Shown here piece by piece: positions 1 to 6,369 of a stretch of 14,407 nucleotides of DNA. The translations under genes and the position numbers were made by a program. This stretch comes from Bacteroidota bacterium (GTDB taxonomy: Bacteria > Bacteroidota > Bacteroidia > Bacteroidales > Dysgonomonadaceae): assembly GCA_023418255.1 (NCBI GenBank), contig JAEZZZ010000013.1, positions 1 through 14,407 of the forward strand, in the 5' to 3' direction. The notes under the pieces are model-generated. The model worked only from the letters and a program-made list of their open reading frames with translations. It ran no database searches and had not been told where the DNA came from. Within the stretch, counting starts at the first letter, position 1; each line of letters starts with the position of its first letter.

Positions 1-124
1 CAAAGCTCTTCACGTAGCGTTCTCCTCCGTTTTCTCGACTGAATTTAAGAATTTCCGGCTTGGAGAGTAAATTTATGAGTTGTCCGAACATCGGCTGTCC
101 GATAAAATGTGTACTTTTGTTCAT
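1..124 (-). CDS. IS4-like transposase, N-terminal part (cut by window edge)
   Basis: Reading the minus strand from the ATG at 124 gives 41 codons, starting MNKSTHFIGQPMFGQ and ending GGERYVKSF, and running off the window. The pattern (short N-terminal helix, then a segment like LLSKPEILKFSRENGGERYVK) resembles the DUF4372 domain at the N-terminus of many IS4-type transposases in Bacteroidota; the catalytic DDE domain would lie outside the window. The start is supported by a Bacteroides-type -7 box 24 bases upstream. Whether the full transposase is intact cannot be seen. The family call rests on recalled resemblance over a short stretch, so I am fairly sure it is a transposase and less sure of the exact family. 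Confidence 0.72.
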   Translation of the reverse strand, partial: MNKSTHFIGQPMFGQLINLLSKPEILKFSRENGGERYVKSF

Positions 125-147
125 CGCTATGGTTTTTCTGTTTAAAA

Positions 148-155
148 CAAAAGTA
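148..155 (-). promoter_or_regulatory. Bacteroides-type -7 box for the left transposase
   Basis: The minus strand reads TACTTTTG, a match to the Bacteroidota -7 consensus TAnnTTTG, 23 bases before the transposase ATG at 124. No clear -33 TTTG was found at the expected spacing, so this is a single-element match. Confidence 0.5.
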
Positions 156-161
156 ACGAAA

Positions 162-193
162 AGGGCTGAATTCCATACCGGGAAATCAGCCCT
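162..193. repeat. Hairpin at the outer end of the left insertion sequence
   Basis: AGGGCTGAATTCC at 162-174 pairs with GGAAATCAGCCCT at 181-193 (12 of 13 positions), leaving a 6-base loop. It lies just outside the transposase promoter, on the side where transcription from pckA would enter. Inferred role: structure in or near the IS end that blocks read-through into the transposase. The exact IS boundary and any target duplication cannot be fixed with one end only; 194-340 shows no gene or other clear feature. Confidence 0.5.
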
Positions 194-340
194 AATTTTT
201 GCTGACGAAAAAAAGGTTTAGCGGACAGCAATGGATTTTTTTCTATTACGTCCAGGTTTAAGTGCTTGGGGCTATTCTGCGGAAAGAGTTTGCATTGATA
301 AATCTCAAGAGTTAGCTTTATTCTTTTGATGTTTAGTGTA

Positions 341-373
341 ATAAAAAAGGTGCCCGAAATATTGAGCACCTTT
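341..373 (-). terminator. Rho-independent terminator of pckA
   Basis: On the minus strand AAAGGTGC, a 12-base loop and GCACCTTT form a perfect 8-bp stem (arms 366-373 and 346-353), followed directly by further T residues (TTTTTTAT). It starts 23 bases after the pckA stop codon, as expected for its transcription end. Confidence 0.85.
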
Positions 374-395
374 CGTATGAAATTCAAAAATGAAG

Positions 396-2000
396 TTACA
401 ATTGTGGGCCTGCTGCCACAAGAGCTTTTCCTTCCTCGTTGTCGGTAAATTTCTCAAAGTTTTTGATAAATCTTCCGGCCAAGTCTTTCGCTTTGTCTTC
501 CCATTCTTTCGGATTGGCATATGTGTCGCGAGGATCAAGAATCTTGTCGTCCACACCTTCCAAAGAGGTAGGAACTTCCAAGTTGAAAATAGGAATAACT
601 TTTGTGTCGGCTTTATCGATGGAACCGTCGAGGATTCTGTCAATGATACCGCGCGTATCTTTAATGGAGATACGTTTTCCTGTACCGTTCCAACCGGTGT
701 TCACCAAATAAGCGGTGGCGTTGTTCGCTTCCATCTTCTTCACCAACTCTTCGCCATATTTTGTGGGGTGCAACGACAAGAATGCCGCGCCAAAACAAGC
801 GGAGAATGTGGGTTGTGGAGTAGTTACACCGCGCTCTGTTCCGGCCAATTTAGCTGTAAAACCTGACAAGAAGTGATACTTTGTTTGTTCGGGTGTCAGT
901 TTCGATACCGGAGGCATCACGCCAAAGGCATCAGCTGTCAAGAAAATGACTTTTTTCGCCGGTCCTGCTTTTGAAACCGGTTTCACAATGTTATCAATAT
1001 GATAAATCGGATATGAAACACGCGTGTTTTGAGTTACCGAACCATCGGTAAAATCGATTTTTCCGTTTTCGTCTACCGTCACGTTTTCCAAAAGCGCGTC
1101 GCGCTTAATGGCGTTATAAATATCGGGTTCCGATTCTTTATCTAAGTTGATGGTTTTTGCATAGCATCCGCCTTCGAAATTGAATACGCCTTCGTCATCC
1201 CAACCGTGTTCATCGTCTCCAATTAGTTTACGTTTCGGGTCGGTAGAAAGCGTTGTTTTTCCTGTTCCCGAAAGACCGAAGAATATAGCCGTGTCGCCAT
1301 CTTTTCCAACGTTTGCTGAGCAGTGCATTGCTGCCATACCTTGCAACGGAAGATAATAGTTCATCATGGCGAAAATACCTTTTTTCATTTCGCCACCGTA
1401 CCAAGTACCACCGATGCATTGCATTTTTTCTGTCAAGTTGAAAACGGTATATACTTCCGAGTTTAATCCGTGTTCTTTCCATTTCGGGTTGGTCGTTTTA
1501 GAACCGTTCATAACTACGAAATCGGGTTCGCCGTAGTTTGCCAATTCTTCTTCTGTTGGACGGATAAACATGTTTTTCACGAAGTGAGCTTGCCAAGCCA
1601 CTTCCATGATGAAGCGCACTTTCAGGCGCGTGTCAGGATTTGCGCCGCAATAGGTGTCCATCACGAAAAGGCGTTTTCCAGAAAGCTGTTTTGCTGTATT
1701 GGCTTTCAAGTCGTCCCACACCTCTTTTGAAATGGGTTTGTTGTCGTTTGGCGAGCCGGGTGTGTTCCACCAAATTGTGTCGCGTGTTACATCGTCTTTT
1801 ACAATATATTTATCTTTAGGTGAACGCCCGGTGAAAATTCCGGTCATCACGTTTACGGCACCAAGTTCTGTTACTTGACCTTTTTCAAAACCTTCCAAAC
1901 CGGGTTTTGTTTCTTCTTCGAACAATTGTTCGTAAGAGGGATTATAGACGATTTCTTTTACGTCTTTAATACCATACTTGTTTAAATCTAAATTTGTCAT
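396..2000 (-). CDS. pckA: Phosphoenolpyruvate carboxykinase (ATP)
   Basis: Cytosolic enzyme that interconverts oxaloacetate + ATP and phosphoenolpyruvate + CO2 + ADP. In Bacteroidales it often runs in the CO2-fixing direction in the fumarate/succinate fermentation as well as in gluconeogenesis. The 534-residue product has the normal length for ATP-type PCK. Visible motifs: TGRSPKDKY at about 57-65 (substrate arginine), GTWYGGEMKKG at about 198-208 (metal- and substrate-binding region), the P-loop GLSGTGKTTLS at 242-252 and kinase-2 motif LIGDDEHGW at 259-267. The ATG at 2000 is preceded by a leader of about 80 bases with a -7-like box; a strong terminator follows. It is a single-gene unit divergent from upp. 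No lesions seen. Confidence 0.97.
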   Translation of the reverse strand: MTNLDLNKYGIKDVKEIVYNPSYEQLFEEETKPGLEGFEKGQVTELGAVNVMTGIFTGRSPKDKYIVKDDVTRDTIWWNTPGSPNDNKPISKEVWDDLKANTAKQLSGKRLFVMDTYCGANPDTRLKVRFIMEVAWQAHFVKNMFIRPTEEELANYGEPDFVVMNGSKTTNPKWKEHGLNSEVYTVFNLTEKMQCIGGTWYGGEMKKGIFAMMNYYLPLQGMAAMHCSANVGKDGDTAIFFGLSGTGKTTLSTDPKRKLIGDDEHGWDDEGVFNFEGGCYAKTINLDKESEPDIYNAIKRDALLENVTVDENGKIDFTDGSVTQNTRVSYPIYHIDNIVKPVSKAGPAKKVIFLTADAFGVMPPVSKLTPEQTKYHFLSGFTAKLAGTERGVTTPQPTFSACFGAAFLSLHPTKYGEELVKKMEANNATAYLVNTGWNGTGKRISIKDTRGIIDRILDGSIDKADTKVIPIFNLEVPTSLEGVDDKILDPRDTYANPKEWEDKAKDLAGRFIKNFEKFTDNEEGKALVAAGPQL

Positions 2001-2080
2001 GTGGTTTTATATAATTAAAAATATGTGATTAATATTTCGCTGATTTTTTTTTGATTTCGATAAAGTCCTAAAACGGAATA

Positions 2081-2088
2081 CAAAAATA
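2081..2088 (-). promoter_or_regulatory. Candidate pckA promoter -7 box
   Basis: The minus strand reads TATTTTTG, matching TAnnTTTG, about 80 bases upstream of the pckA ATG. A clear -33 partner is not visible. The implied 5' leader of about 70 bases is AT-rich with no obvious riboswitch fold. Confidence 0.4.
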
Positions 2089-2212
2089 CGCATATTTCTT
2101 TAAAAAGAGAAGCAATTAAAGAAAAATTTCTTTAATTATTCCTGCGACTTGGCCATTGGATTATATAAACAAAAAAAGTGGGTAGAATGTTTTCAGATGA
2201 GGACAAAATCAT

Positions 2213-2220
2213 TACCTTTG
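2213..2220 (+). promoter_or_regulatory. upp promoter -7 box
   Basis: TACCTTTG matches the Bacteroidota -7 consensus 23 bases before the chosen upp ATG at 2244. It lies inside the longer possible reading frame that begins at 2178, so transcription would start downstream of that earlier ATG. This supports the shorter protein. No good -33 box was found. Confidence 0.55.
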
Positions 2221-2243
2221 TTTTCCGAAAAAACAAACAATAT

Positions 2244-2909
2244 ATGGCAGAAATTAAAATCATCAATTTTTCGGAATCCAATTCGTTACTTAATTCCTTT
2301 GTCCGTGAAATACGAGACACTCATGTGCAGGGCGACAGCCTGCGGTTTCGTCGTAATATTGAGCGCATCGGCGAAGTGATGGCTTATGAGATAAGCAAAT
2401 GCTTGTCGTATGAGGCTGTTGATATCATAACGCCGTTAGGCGAGGTTCCGGTCAGTCTTTATTCGGACAAAGTGGTACTCGCCACCATCTTGCGTGCGGG
2501 ATTGCCTTACCATCACGGCTTTTTAAACTATTTTGACAGTGCCGAAAATGCCTTTGTGTCCGCTTATCGCAAATACAAAGAAAATTTCAAGTCGTTCAAT
2601 ATTCATATCGAATATATCGCTTCGCCACGAATCGATGGCAAAACGCTCATCATTACTGACCCGATGCTCGCTACCGGCGGAAGCATGGAGCTTGCTTATA
2701 AAGCCCTGCTAACGAAGGGAATGCCTGACAAAATTCATATTGCCACCATCATTGCCAGCCAACAGGCGGTGGATTATTGCGTGAAGCATTTTCCGGCAAA
2801 AAAAACGACGCTTTGGGCTGCTGCTATCGACCCGGATTTGAACGAACACGCATACATCGTTCCCGGATTGGGCGACGCGGGCGATTTGGCATACGGCGAA
2901 AAAGATTGA
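2244..2909 (+). CDS. upp: Uracil phosphoribosyltransferase
   Basis: Pyrimidine salvage enzyme: uracil + PRPP gives UMP + pyrophosphate, in the cytosol. From the ATG at 2244 the product is 221 residues, close to other Bacteroidales Upp proteins. Visible motifs: an FRRNIERIGEVMAYE segment at 35-49, LRAGLPYHHGF at about 83-93, the PRPP-binding loop LIITDPMLATGGSMELA at 135-151, and the uracil-binding end YIVPGLGDAGDLAYGEKD at 204-221. An upstream ATG at 2178 is in frame but would add 22 residues not typical of the family and lies upstream of the likely -7 box, so I reject it. Ribosome binding site is weak, as is common in this phylum. Confidence 0.95.
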   Translation: MAEIKIINFSESNSLLNSFVREIRDTHVQGDSLRFRRNIERIGEVMAYEISKCLSYEAVDIITPLGEVPVSLYSDKVVLATILRAGLPYHHGFLNYFDSAENAFVSAYRKYKENFKSFNIHIEYIASPRIDGKTLIITDPMLATGGSMELAYKALLTKGMPDKIHIATIIASQQAVDYCVKHFPAKKTTLWAAAIDPDLNEHAYIVPGLGDAGDLAYGEKD

Positions 2910-2935
2910 GTTCTTATTAAAAACAGGAAATAGAG

Positions 2936-2987
2936 AAGGATTGTCGCTGCTCTTTGGAGTGGCGAACGTTCCTTTTTCTTTATTTTT
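2936..2987. terminator. Likely bidirectional terminator between upp and the glycosyltransferase
   Basis: AAGGA at 2936-2940 pairs with TCCTT at 2970-2974, and TCGC at 2943-2946 with GCGA at 2962-2965, around an imperfect stem-loop. On the plus strand a T-rich run follows; on the minus strand CTCTATTTCC and then TTTTT follow. It sits between two convergent genes and overlaps the 3' end of the glycosyltransferase frame. The stem is imperfect, so the call is moderate. Confidence 0.5.
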
Positions 2988-3978
2988 TCTTATAGTATTT
3001 ATCCAACTCTTTGTTTTTTTCGTTTCGGCGTTTAAAGATTATTTTATTTAAAAATGCCTTGATGAATCCCTGTCCATATCCATATAGCTGAATGGCAGAT
3101 GTCACAATGGATAACACACCAATGGATAGGCTTTTATTTTGTATTGAAGACGAAATAAAGATTGCCAAAAAGTAGAGCAGTAGTGGCAAGAGAGCCCAAA
3201 TACACCAAAAAGCCGAAATCAGCAGAAAAATGCTTCCAAGCGTAAATAATGTGGGTAGCAGATGCACTATTTTTAATGATTTTGGATGTAGAAGAAACAA
3301 CTCGATGCGTGCCATACCAAACACAAATACTTGGCGTCGAAAGGATTTGAGGTTGACACGCCTTTTATGATAGACAAAAGCATCGGGAATAAGTTGCGTC
3401 GTAAAACCGGCATCACGAATGCGAAGGCTTAAATCGATATCTTCGCCAAACATATCTTTAAAATCGCCAACTTTGTGATACACCTCTTTTGAAAATCCCA
3501 TGTTAAACGTACGAGGCGTAAATTTTTCCAGCCCCTTTTTTTGTCCGCGGATTCCCCCTGTGGTCAGGAAAGAAGTCATCGAAAAACTGATGGCTTTTTG
3601 CAGTTTTGAGAAAGATTTATCGGCTCTATCCGGGCCACCGTAGCAATCGCTATAATTTGCCGTGAGCCTCTCTTTTACTATTTTGAAATAATCGGGTGGA
3701 ATAACACAATCGGAGTCGAAAAACACCAAATAATCGCCTTCGGCATGTTCCATGCCATAGTTGCGCGCCAAACTGCGTCCCTCATTTTTCTTGAAAAAGT
3801 AACGATAGGTAAATTGGTCTTTAAACGGCTCTAACACATCGGCACAAGGTGCTGATGAGCCATCTTCTACAATCACCAGCTCAAAGTCTTTGCACGATTG
3901 ACGCGACAGACTTTCGGCAAGTTCTTTCACCTCTGCCGGTCGATTATATACCGGAACAATGATGGAAAAAAAGGGCAT
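2980..3978 (-). CDS. Family 2 glycosyltransferase with C-terminal membrane segments
   Basis: A 332-residue GT-A-fold transferase that would move a sugar from a nucleotide donor to an envelope glycan or lipid acceptor at the inner face of the membrane; the exact donor and acceptor cannot be read from sequence. Visible: N-terminal FSIIVPVYNRPAEV (about 4-17), VIVEDGSS (35-42), the metal/nucleotide DxD-type motif FFDSD (86-90), and the acceptor-side GEDIDLSLR (178-186). Hydrophobic segments at about 238-257, 258-277 and 285-305 suggest membrane anchoring, and a very basic tail (KIIFKRRNEKNK) follows. It starts 11 bases after the stop of the UDP-glucuronate decarboxylase gene, so the two are almost certainly co-transcribed. 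That makes UDP-xylose or a related pentose a plausible donor, which is inference only. Confidence 0.9.
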   Translation of the reverse strand: MPFFSIIVPVYNRPAEVKELAESLSRQSCKDFELVIVEDGSSAPCADVLEPFKDQFTYRYFFKKNEGRSLARNYGMEHAEGDYLVFFDSDCVIPPDYFKIVKERLTANYSDCYGGPDRADKSFSKLQKAISFSMTSFLTTGGIRGQKKGLEKFTPRTFNMGFSKEVYHKVGDFKDMFGEDIDLSLRIRDAGFTTQLIPDAFVYHKRRVNLKSFRRQVFVFGMARIELFLLHPKSLKIVHLLPTLFTLGSIFLLISAFWCIWALLPLLLYFLAIFISSSIQNKSLSIGVLSIVTSAIQLYGYGQGFIKAFLNKIIFKRRNEKNKELDKYYKKK

Positions 3979-3989
3979 AAAGAACGAAT

Positions 3990-4934
3990 TTATAGATTGA
4001 GTAATTTTTTGAAATATCGAATCGTCTCTTTCAATCCATCTTCGAGCGAAACCGATGGCCTCCAGTTCAACTCTTTTTGTGCCAGAGATATGTCCGGTCT
4101 TCGTTGTGTGGGGTCATCGGAGGGTAGCGGCTTGAATTGAATTTTTGATTTTGAATTGGTAAGAGAAAGCACCTTTTCTGCCAATGCTAAAATTGTGAAT
4201 TCTGTCGGATTTCCGAGATTGACCGGTCCAATAAATTTGTCATGCGAATTCATCATTTTGATGGTTCCGGCAATCAGATCATCGACATATTGAAAGCTGC
4301 GTGTTTGCTCGCCCGTTCCATAGATGGTGATATCTTTGCCTTTCAGAGCTTGAACAATGAAATTGGAAACCACTCGTCCGTCATTCGGGTGCATATTGGG
4401 ACCATATGTGTTGAATATGCGAATGATTTTTATTGGCACTTTGCTCTGTCGATGATAGTCCATAAAAAGAGTTTCGGCGCAACGCTTTCCTTCATCGTAG
4501 CAGGAGCGTATTCCAATAGGATTTACATTTCCCCAATATCCTTCGGGTTGCGGATGGATTTGTGGGTCGCCATACACCTCGCTGGTGGAGGCTTGCAGCA
4601 CTTTTGCACCACTCAATTTAGCCGCTTCCAGCACATTGATGGCACCCATCACCGATACTTTTACTGTCTGAATGGGATTGTATTGATAATGTATGGGCGA
4701 TGCAGGACAGGCAAAATTATAAATTTCGTCCACCTCGGCATAATAGGGTAGAATGATGTCGTGGCGCACCGCCTCAAAAAGCGGATGTTTCAAGAAAGGC
4801 AAGATATTTGCTTTGTTGCCGGTGAAGTAGTTATCGAGGCAAACCACTTCGCAGCCCTCATCTAATAAATATTTGCACAAGTGCGAACCGATGAATCCGG
4901 CACCACCTGTCACTAAAACTCTTTTGTTGAACAT
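3990..4934 (-). CDS. UDP-glucuronic acid decarboxylase (UDP-xylose synthase)
   Basis: Extended SDR-family enzyme (UXS type), 314 residues: NAD-assisted oxidation, decarboxylation and reduction of UDP-glucuronate to UDP-xylose. Visible: Rossmann motif VTGGAGFIGSH at 8-18, STSEVYGDP at 116-124 (catalytic Ser/Thr and the Glu), and the YxxxK pair in RSCYDEGKR (Y146, K150). The GNVNPIGIRSCYDEGKR context and NTYGPNMHPNDGRVVSNF are characteristic of UXS rather than dTDP-glucose dehydratases or GalE. I chose the ATG at 4934 because the Rossmann motif starts at once and a -7 box lies 21 bases upstream; the frame extends to 5015 but that part overlaps the promoter. It is first in an operon with the glycosyltransferase. 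Confidence 0.93.
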   Translation of the reverse strand: MFNKRVLVTGGAGFIGSHLCKYLLDEGCEVVCLDNYFTGNKANILPFLKHPLFEAVRHDIILPYYAEVDEIYNFACPASPIHYQYNPIQTVKVSVMGAINVLEAAKLSGAKVLQASTSEVYGDPQIHPQPEGYWGNVNPIGIRSCYDEGKRCAETLFMDYHRQSKVPIKIIRIFNTYGPNMHPNDGRVVSNFIVQALKGKDITIYGTGEQTRSFQYVDDLIAGTIKMMNSHDKFIGPVNLGNPTEFTILALAEKVLSLTNSKSKIQFKPLPSDDPTQRRPDISLAQKELNWRPSVSLEDGLKETIRYFKKLLNL

Positions 4935-4955
4935 ATTTTCTCGTATATTGTCTGA

Positions 4956-4963
4956 CAAAAGTA
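4956..4963 (-). promoter_or_regulatory. Promoter -7 box of the UXS-glycosyltransferase operon
   Basis: The minus strand reads TACTTTTG, a match to TAnnTTTG, 21 bases before the ATG at 4934. No clean -33 element was found. It shares the divergent intergenic region 4935-5208 with the promoter of the lipoprotein gene; the middle of that region shows nothing else. Confidence 0.55.
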
Positions 4964-5059
4964 ATAAAAAAAAGCAAGAGTGAAAATTTCCTTGAAAAAT
5001 AACACCTCTGAGCATGGTGAATTAAAAAAAATATTGCAAGATAAAATTATGTAAAAATG

Positions 5060-5090
5060 TTTGAATATTTCAAAAATTGAGTTACCTTTG
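5060..5090 (+). promoter_or_regulatory. Consensus Bacteroides promoter for the lipoprotein-comM unit
   Basis: TTTG at 5060-5063 and TACCTTTG at 5083-5090 are separated by exactly 19 bases, matching the Bacteroidota -33/-7 consensus (TTTG, 19-20 bases, TAnnTTTG). This is the best promoter in the window. The transcription start would be near 5097, leaving a leader of about 110 bases before the ATG at 5209. Confidence 0.8.
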
Positions 5091-5208
5091 TATCTATTAT
5101 TATTGTTAAAGATTTTAATTTCTTTTTCAGTATAATTAAAAAAGGAAAAACAAAAGGTTGTTTCCCACGTATGTTAGTTTAGCGAAAATATTTAAGGTGA
5201 ATAAGTGT

Positions 5209-6342
5209 ATGCATAAACGTATCGTTGTAGTTTTATTTTGGTCTCTTCTATTGTTGTTTGCGTCTTGTAAGCCTGAGAAACAAACACTGAGCATTAAGGG
5301 CGAAATATCCAATTTGGATACATCGTTTGTTTTGGTATCGTACCTTTTTTCCGATTCACTGGTTATCGATACTGTTAAAGTGGATAACAAAGGGAAGTTT
5401 CGTTATCAAAACTCTATCGACACATTCACGGTATTCACGTTTTATTTCAATCAATTTAATTCATCGATTGCCGTATTTGCCGAAAAAAATGATAATCTTA
5501 AAATTTCCGGAGATGCTGTTTATCCTGAACTTATTCATGTGACGGGTAGTGATATAAATGATGAACTTACAGATTTCAAGAAGGCAAATGAGGATATCCT
5601 CAGGCAGCGAGCAGAACTCTACCAAACACTTGACCAAGAGGTGCAAAATGGTGATTCCGCTGCCAATATTTTATCATACGATGATCGAACCGCCAGAGTA
5701 AATGTATTGAATCATGAGCTGATGCATCACGCCGAAGAGCACATCAAAGAACACTCAAATAAAAAATCGAGCCTGATTATAATTAACGATCTTTTTGCTC
5801 ATGGAGACAATCCCCAAGTATTACAGCGTGTGATGGGATATCTCTCGAAAGATTTATCGTCATCCCCCATGGCAGTAAGCCTCAGCGTATACCTGGAAAA
5901 GCTTCACCGATCGGCAGAAGGCTCTTTTATGCCCTACTTTACCTTGAAGGATGTTGATGACAAGGAGCTTAAATCCAGTGACTTAATTGGCAAATATGTG
6001 TTGTTGTCTTTCGTGTCAGTATCCGGAGATGAGTCGCGAAAAAATATTGAAAGTCTAAAAGACACCTATCATCAATTAAAAAAAGATAGTGTTCACTTTG
6101 TCTCAATTTATATTGATTCTGAAACGATTCCTGTCGCTTATCCTAAGACCGATTCCATTCCGTGGACGGTGATAGCAGAGAAGAAAAGTTGGGCATCGGA
6201 TCTGGTTGATAAATACAATATTCCGATTGTTCCGTATAATATTTTGATTGATCCGAAAGGCATTATAAAAGAGCGGAACATTGCTGCACAGGATGTAAAA
6301 TTTGCTATTAATAAAAAGGCTTCCGAGCAGATAGCTAAGTAA
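5209..6342 (+). CDS. DUF4369/thioredoxin-like lipoprotein without redox cysteines
   Basis: A 377-residue predicted periplasm-facing lipoprotein. The signal peptide is residues 1-19 with lipobox FASC and acceptor Cys20. Residues about 26-115 (LSIKGEISNL, then DTVKVDNKGKFRY) look like the DUF4369 domain; 120-235 is mostly helical linker; 240-375 is a TlpA/AhpC-like thioredoxin fold (FTLKDVDDKELKSSDL, KYVLLSFVS, VSIYID, VPYNILIDPKG with the cis-Pro position P342). In active relatives the segment FVSVSGDESRKN (268-279) carries WCxxC; here those cysteine positions read Gly273 and Ser276, so thiol-disulfide exchange is unlikely. The start at 5209 follows AAGGTGA at a suitable distance; an upstream in-frame ATG at 5158 would bury the signal peptide. 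comM begins 27 bases downstream. Function unknown; structural or binding role inferred. Confidence 0.85.
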   Translation: MHKRIVVVLFWSLLLLFASCKPEKQTLSIKGEISNLDTSFVLVSYLFSDSLVIDTVKVDNKGKFRYQNSIDTFTVFTFYFNQFNSSIAVFAEKNDNLKISGDAVYPELIHVTGSDINDELTDFKKANEDILRQRAELYQTLDQEVQNGDSAANILSYDDRTARVNVLNHELMHHAEEHIKEHSNKKSSLIIINDLFAHGDNPQVLQRVMGYLSKDLSSSPMAVSLSVYLEKLHRSAEGSFMPYFTLKDVDDKELKSSDLIGKYVLLSFVSVSGDESRKNIESLKDTYHQLKKDSVHFVSIYIDSETIPVAYPKTDSIPWTVIAEKKSWASDLVDKYNIPIVPYNILIDPKGIIKERNIAAQDVKFAINKKASEQIAK

Positions 6343-6369
6343 AATAGAAATCTTTATTATACTCAAAAC

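Noticed and set aside
199..231. Short inverted repeat TTGCTG/CAGCAA beside the left IS
   Set aside because: Only six base pairs with a 21-base gap; expected by chance and not tied to any gene.
142..387. 81-codon minus-strand frame between the left IS and pckA
   Set aside because: It covers the pckA terminator and the IS-end hairpin and reads low-complexity sequence with no family resemblance.
390..866. 158-codon plus-strand frame opposite pckA
   Set aside because: It lies wholly antisense to the well-supported pckA gene, has no recognisable motif and no promoter; it is a shadow frame.
4935..5015. 27-residue N-terminal extension of the UDP-glucuronate decarboxylase
   Set aside because: It overlaps the -7 box at 4956-4963, and the family starts right before the Rossmann motif.
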